Assembly (NCBI GenBank): GCA_021815245.1
Contig: JAKAHF010000114.1
Coordinates: forward strand, 1 to 6,994
Source: Actinomycetes bacterium
GTDB taxonomy: Bacteria; Actinomycetota; Thermoleophilia; RBG-16-64-13
Reading direction: 5' to 3'
DNA length: 6,994 nt
In this document: piece by piece, positions 5,447 to 6,994 of the stretch
Numbering within the stretch: the first letter of the stretch is position 1
Layout: each line of letters starts with the position of its first letter
Position numbers and translations under genes: made by a program
Notes under the pieces: generated by a model
Told to the model about the DNA's origin: nothing
Seen by the model: the letters and a program-made list of their open reading frames with translations, nothing else
The model's database searches: none

Positions 5447-5503
5447 GCTCGTACTCGTTGGTACACCGGCAGCCCCTTGCCGCAGCCGCCGGCGTCGCCT
5501 GTC

Positions 5504-6205
5504 CTACGTGGCGAACCAGTCCAGCCAACGAGCCACCGCCTCCCTACCGGGCAGAACCACCTTGCGGGTCTTGGTGGCCCAGTAGTATTCATCGAGCAGC
5601 TGGGCGGGCGTCGAACGTGGCCGCCCGATGGCCCGCGGGAGTTCCTCCAGTTCGAGGTCGAACCGCCGGCATTGGCTCTGCAGGTCGAGAAGCTGCTCAC
5701 GCAGGATGAGCATGAAGTCCGCATAGGAGCGTCCCGAACCGTCGTACTTCAGCTCGCGGCGAATCGGCTCATCCCAGGCCACGAATACCCGCGGGCGCAA
5801 AGCGAACAGGATCTTGGCCGCCGCCGTCGGGCCGAAGGTCACGACCGAGGTGCGGTCCCCTTGCGTCCGTGTCGACGCCTGCTTCTTCGAGAGCGTGTCG
5901 AAGACCGGGACGAACTCCTCGATCTCGGAAGTCGAGAGCTGCCACAGGTGAAGGTGCGGCTCAGGGAGGGCGGTTTCGGCGCCCTCGAACCACGCCAGGA
6001 GTTCCGCGGAGGCGCGGTCGTGACAAGCCAGCGAGAACTGACGGCACTGCCACTGGTTGAGCCATTTGAGCAGGGCCTGCCGATGCTCGGCCAGACGAAG
6101 GTCGGGCTTGCCGGCGAGCAGTCGCTCGAGTCTGGCCAGCGAGTCGTCGTATGAGGTCATGGCGCCGTAGGCGTAGCAGGCAACCGCCAGTTCTCCGAGA
6201 TTCAT
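5504..6205 (-). CDS. Unassigned 233-residue protein, possible HhH-GPD-like helical fold
   Basis: I do not recognise a named family with certainty. The protein is mostly helical and soluble, with no membrane segment or signal peptide. Its most distinctive part is residues 124-149 (FGPTAAAKILFALRPRVFVA, then WDEPIR), followed by GSGRSYADFMLILRE (156-170). This pattern of Gly-Pro-x-x-Ala-Ala-Lys then Trp-Asp recalls the helix-hairpin-helix region of DNA-glycosylase-like proteins, with Asp145 as a candidate catalytic residue, but that is a guess from pattern alone. A basic C-terminal segment follows (YYWATKTRKVVLPG). The ATG at 6205 has a strong AGGGGGG ribosome binding site 4-5 bases upstream, far better than any upstream start. 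It reads away from the SRA-hsdM operon across a shared intergenic region, which suggests a link to DNA modification or defence. Confidence 0.75.
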   Translation of the reverse strand: MNLGELAVACYAYGAMTSYDDSLARLERLLAGKPDLRLAEHRQALLKWLNQWQCRQFSLACHDRASAELLAWFEGAETALPEPHLHLWQLSTSEIEEFVPVFDTLSKKQASTRTQGDRTSVVTFGPTAAAKILFALRPRVFVAWDEPIRRELKYDGSGRSYADFMLILREQLLDLQSQCRRFDLELEELPRAIGRPRSTPAQLLDEYYWATKTRKVVLPGREAVARWLDWFAT

Positions 6206-6436
6206 CTGACCCCCCCTAACCGGTGCTTGGTGCTCTCTCGATTCCTGTTGCCATGCTACGACACCGGTCGGACAGGGTGGCTGGCGCTTTGTCGCCGGAG
6301 TGTGACGCATGACCGTCCGGCTTCTGTCTATCCGACGAAAGTTGTAGGATGGAAACGCTGCTGCCGGGGCGGCGAGTAACCTATCGGCAACGGGCTCACT
6401 CGGCTTCGGCCGCCAGCAATGAAGGGGGGACACCCA
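6206..6436. promoter_or_regulatory. Divergent intergenic region between the unassigned gene and the SRA-hsdM operon
   Basis: This 231-base gap must hold promoters in both directions. The best plus-strand candidate is TTCTGT (6322-6327), 17 bases, TAGGAT (6345-6350), with a weak -35. No good minus-strand promoter is evident. ACCGGT occurs twice (near 6219-6225 and 6262-6268). A small CGGC-TTCG-GCCG hairpin (6401-6412) lies in the leader before the SRA-gene ribosome binding site; its role is unknown. Confidence 0.3.
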
Positions 6437-6856
6437 GTGGGCGACTTTGACCCTGGTCTGCACCGAGGCCAGGTCGTGACCAGCGACGAACTGCAGCGCA
6501 TCTTCAAGTGCAGCGGTCAGGGCGGCATGCGCCGTTCTCATCGCACCAACTCTCTCGTCCTCATCACGCGAGGATCCGGCGGAACGTATTTTGATCGCTG
6601 GGAGGGTTCTGTCTTCCACTACACGGGAATGGGCCTCGTCGGCGATCAGAGCCTAGACCGCGGGCAGAACAAGACCCTGGTGGAGTCAGACACGAACGGA
6701 GTGGCTGTCTTCCACTTCGACAATCCGGCACCCAACCAGTATGTCTTCACCGGCCGGGTGCGTCTAGCCTCTGGGCCATACGCCGAGACACAGCGAGACG
6801 CCGACGGCAACGAGCGGCGGGTCTGGGTCTTTCCGCTGAGAGCAATCGAGGAGTAG
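6437..6856 (+). CDS. SRA/YDG-like modified-DNA-binding protein, stand-alone
   Basis: A 139-residue protein with the pattern of the SRA/YDG-like domain found in McrA-type and DUF3427-containing nucleases: GQGGMRRSHRTNSLVLIT (27-44), a spacer, YFDRWEGSVFHYTGMGLVGD (51-70), QNKTLVES then NGVAVFHF (77-94), YVFTGRVRLASGPYAETQ (102-119) and a final DADGNERRVWVFPLR (121-135). Such domains flip out and read modified cytosines. Here the domain stands alone, with no HNH or other nuclease attached. The GTG at 6437 is chosen because GAAGGGGGGA lies directly upstream; an ATG at 6419 would add six residues but has no ribosome binding site. The hsdM gene follows after three bases, so this may be an accessory recognition subunit of that R-M system. 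Confidence 0.8.
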   Translation: MGDFDPGLHRGQVVTSDELQRIFKCSGQGGMRRSHRTNSLVLITRGSGGTYFDRWEGSVFHYTGMGLVGDQSLDRGQNKTLVESDTNGVAVFHFDNPAPNQYVFTGRVRLASGPYAETQRDADGNERRVWVFPLRAIEE

Positions 6857-6859
6857 CGC

Positions 6860-6994
6860 GTGGCCGTAGGCATGACCAACAACGACGTCGAAAAGCGCCT
6901 ATGGGAAGCAGCCGACCAGCTGCGGGCCAACTCCAAGCTCAAGGCCTCCGAGTACTCCATGCCCGTACTGGGCCTGATCTTCCTCCGCTACGCC
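6860..6994 (+). CDS. hsdM: Type I restriction-modification methyltransferase subunit HsdM, N-terminal part
   Basis: The first 45 residues of a gene that runs off the right edge. The sequence [20 protein letters not shown] then [19 protein letters not shown] is the characteristic start of HsdM, the N-terminal helical domain that contacts the target-recognition subunit and lies before the N6-adenine methylase domain. With HsdS, HsdM methylates DNA; with HsdR the complex restricts it. The GTG at 6860 is preferred because GAGGAG overlaps the stop of the SRA gene with a 6-base spacing; an in-frame ATG at 6872 has no comparable site. Upstream spacing shows it shares an operon with the SRA-like gene. 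Confidence 0.9.
   Translation, partial: MAVGMTNNDVEKRLWEAADQLRANSKLKASEYSMPVLGLIFLRYA

Noticed and set aside
4751..6154. Plus-strand open frame of 467 codons
   Set aside because: It is antisense to abiEi, the ATPase fragment and the unassigned gene. Those are supported by domain motifs or ribosome binding sites, and the long frame shows no family motif and is low-complexity in places. High GC makes such long shadows common.
6401..6412. CGGC-TTCG-GCCG hairpin as a terminator or riboswitch part
   Set aside because: Only four base pairs and no T-run; too small to assign a function.
1..6994. CRISPR arrays, tRNA, rRNA, insertion sequences or transposase genes
   Set aside because: No regularly spaced repeats, cloverleaf-like genes or transposase motifs were seen by eye on either strand. 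The only long repeat is the hicB pair.

Overview
The window is GC-rich bacterial DNA (about 60% by eye) with dense coding, strong GGAGG/GGGGG-type ribosome binding sites, and GTG starts used alongside ATG. These traits fit a high-GC environmental bacterium. Nothing here fixes the phylum, and no rRNA, tRNA or CRISPR array is seen. The content is an accessory 'defence and toxin-antitoxin' island: almost every recognisable gene belongs to a toxin-antitoxin (TA), abortive-infection or restriction family, and two gene fragments mark past rearrangement.

Layout. At the left edge is the 5' part of an OsmC-family gene (1-303, minus). Next comes a frameshifted fragment of a HicB gene (about 358-486), then a vapBC pair (507-1209, minus) with a palindromic operator candidate. 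A DUF2442-like/XRE helix-turn-helix gene follows (1324-1857, minus), with a clear promoter and palindromes. At 2137-3324 is a compact minus-strand operon: a HicA-like small protein, a helix-turn-helix protein with its own N-terminal domain, a HicB-like protein, and possibly a 33-residue ORF overlapping the hicB stop. At 3402-5152 is a complete AbiE system (abiEi then abiEii, minus, GTGA overlap) whose promoter carries two copies of one inverted-repeat operator. Upstream of it lies the 3' fragment of what looks like an ATPase-family gene (5285-5446), then an unassigned 233-residue gene (5504-6205, minus). On the plus strand, reading away from it, are an SRA-like modified-DNA-binding protein (6437-6856) and the 5' end of a type I restriction-modification hsdM gene (6860 to the edge).

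How the genes work together. The vapBC, AbiE and HicA-like/HTH/HicB units each look like self-regulated toxin-antitoxin modules, each with an inverted repeat near its own start or promoter. The SRA-like gene and hsdM share an operon: the hsdM ribosome binding site lies against the SRA-gene stop, which suggests that sensing of modified DNA is coupled to a type I R-M system continuing past the right edge. The most unusual points are the three- or four-gene Hic-type operon, the SRA-hsdM coupling, the two spaced AbiE operators, and the unassigned gene divergent from the R-M operon.
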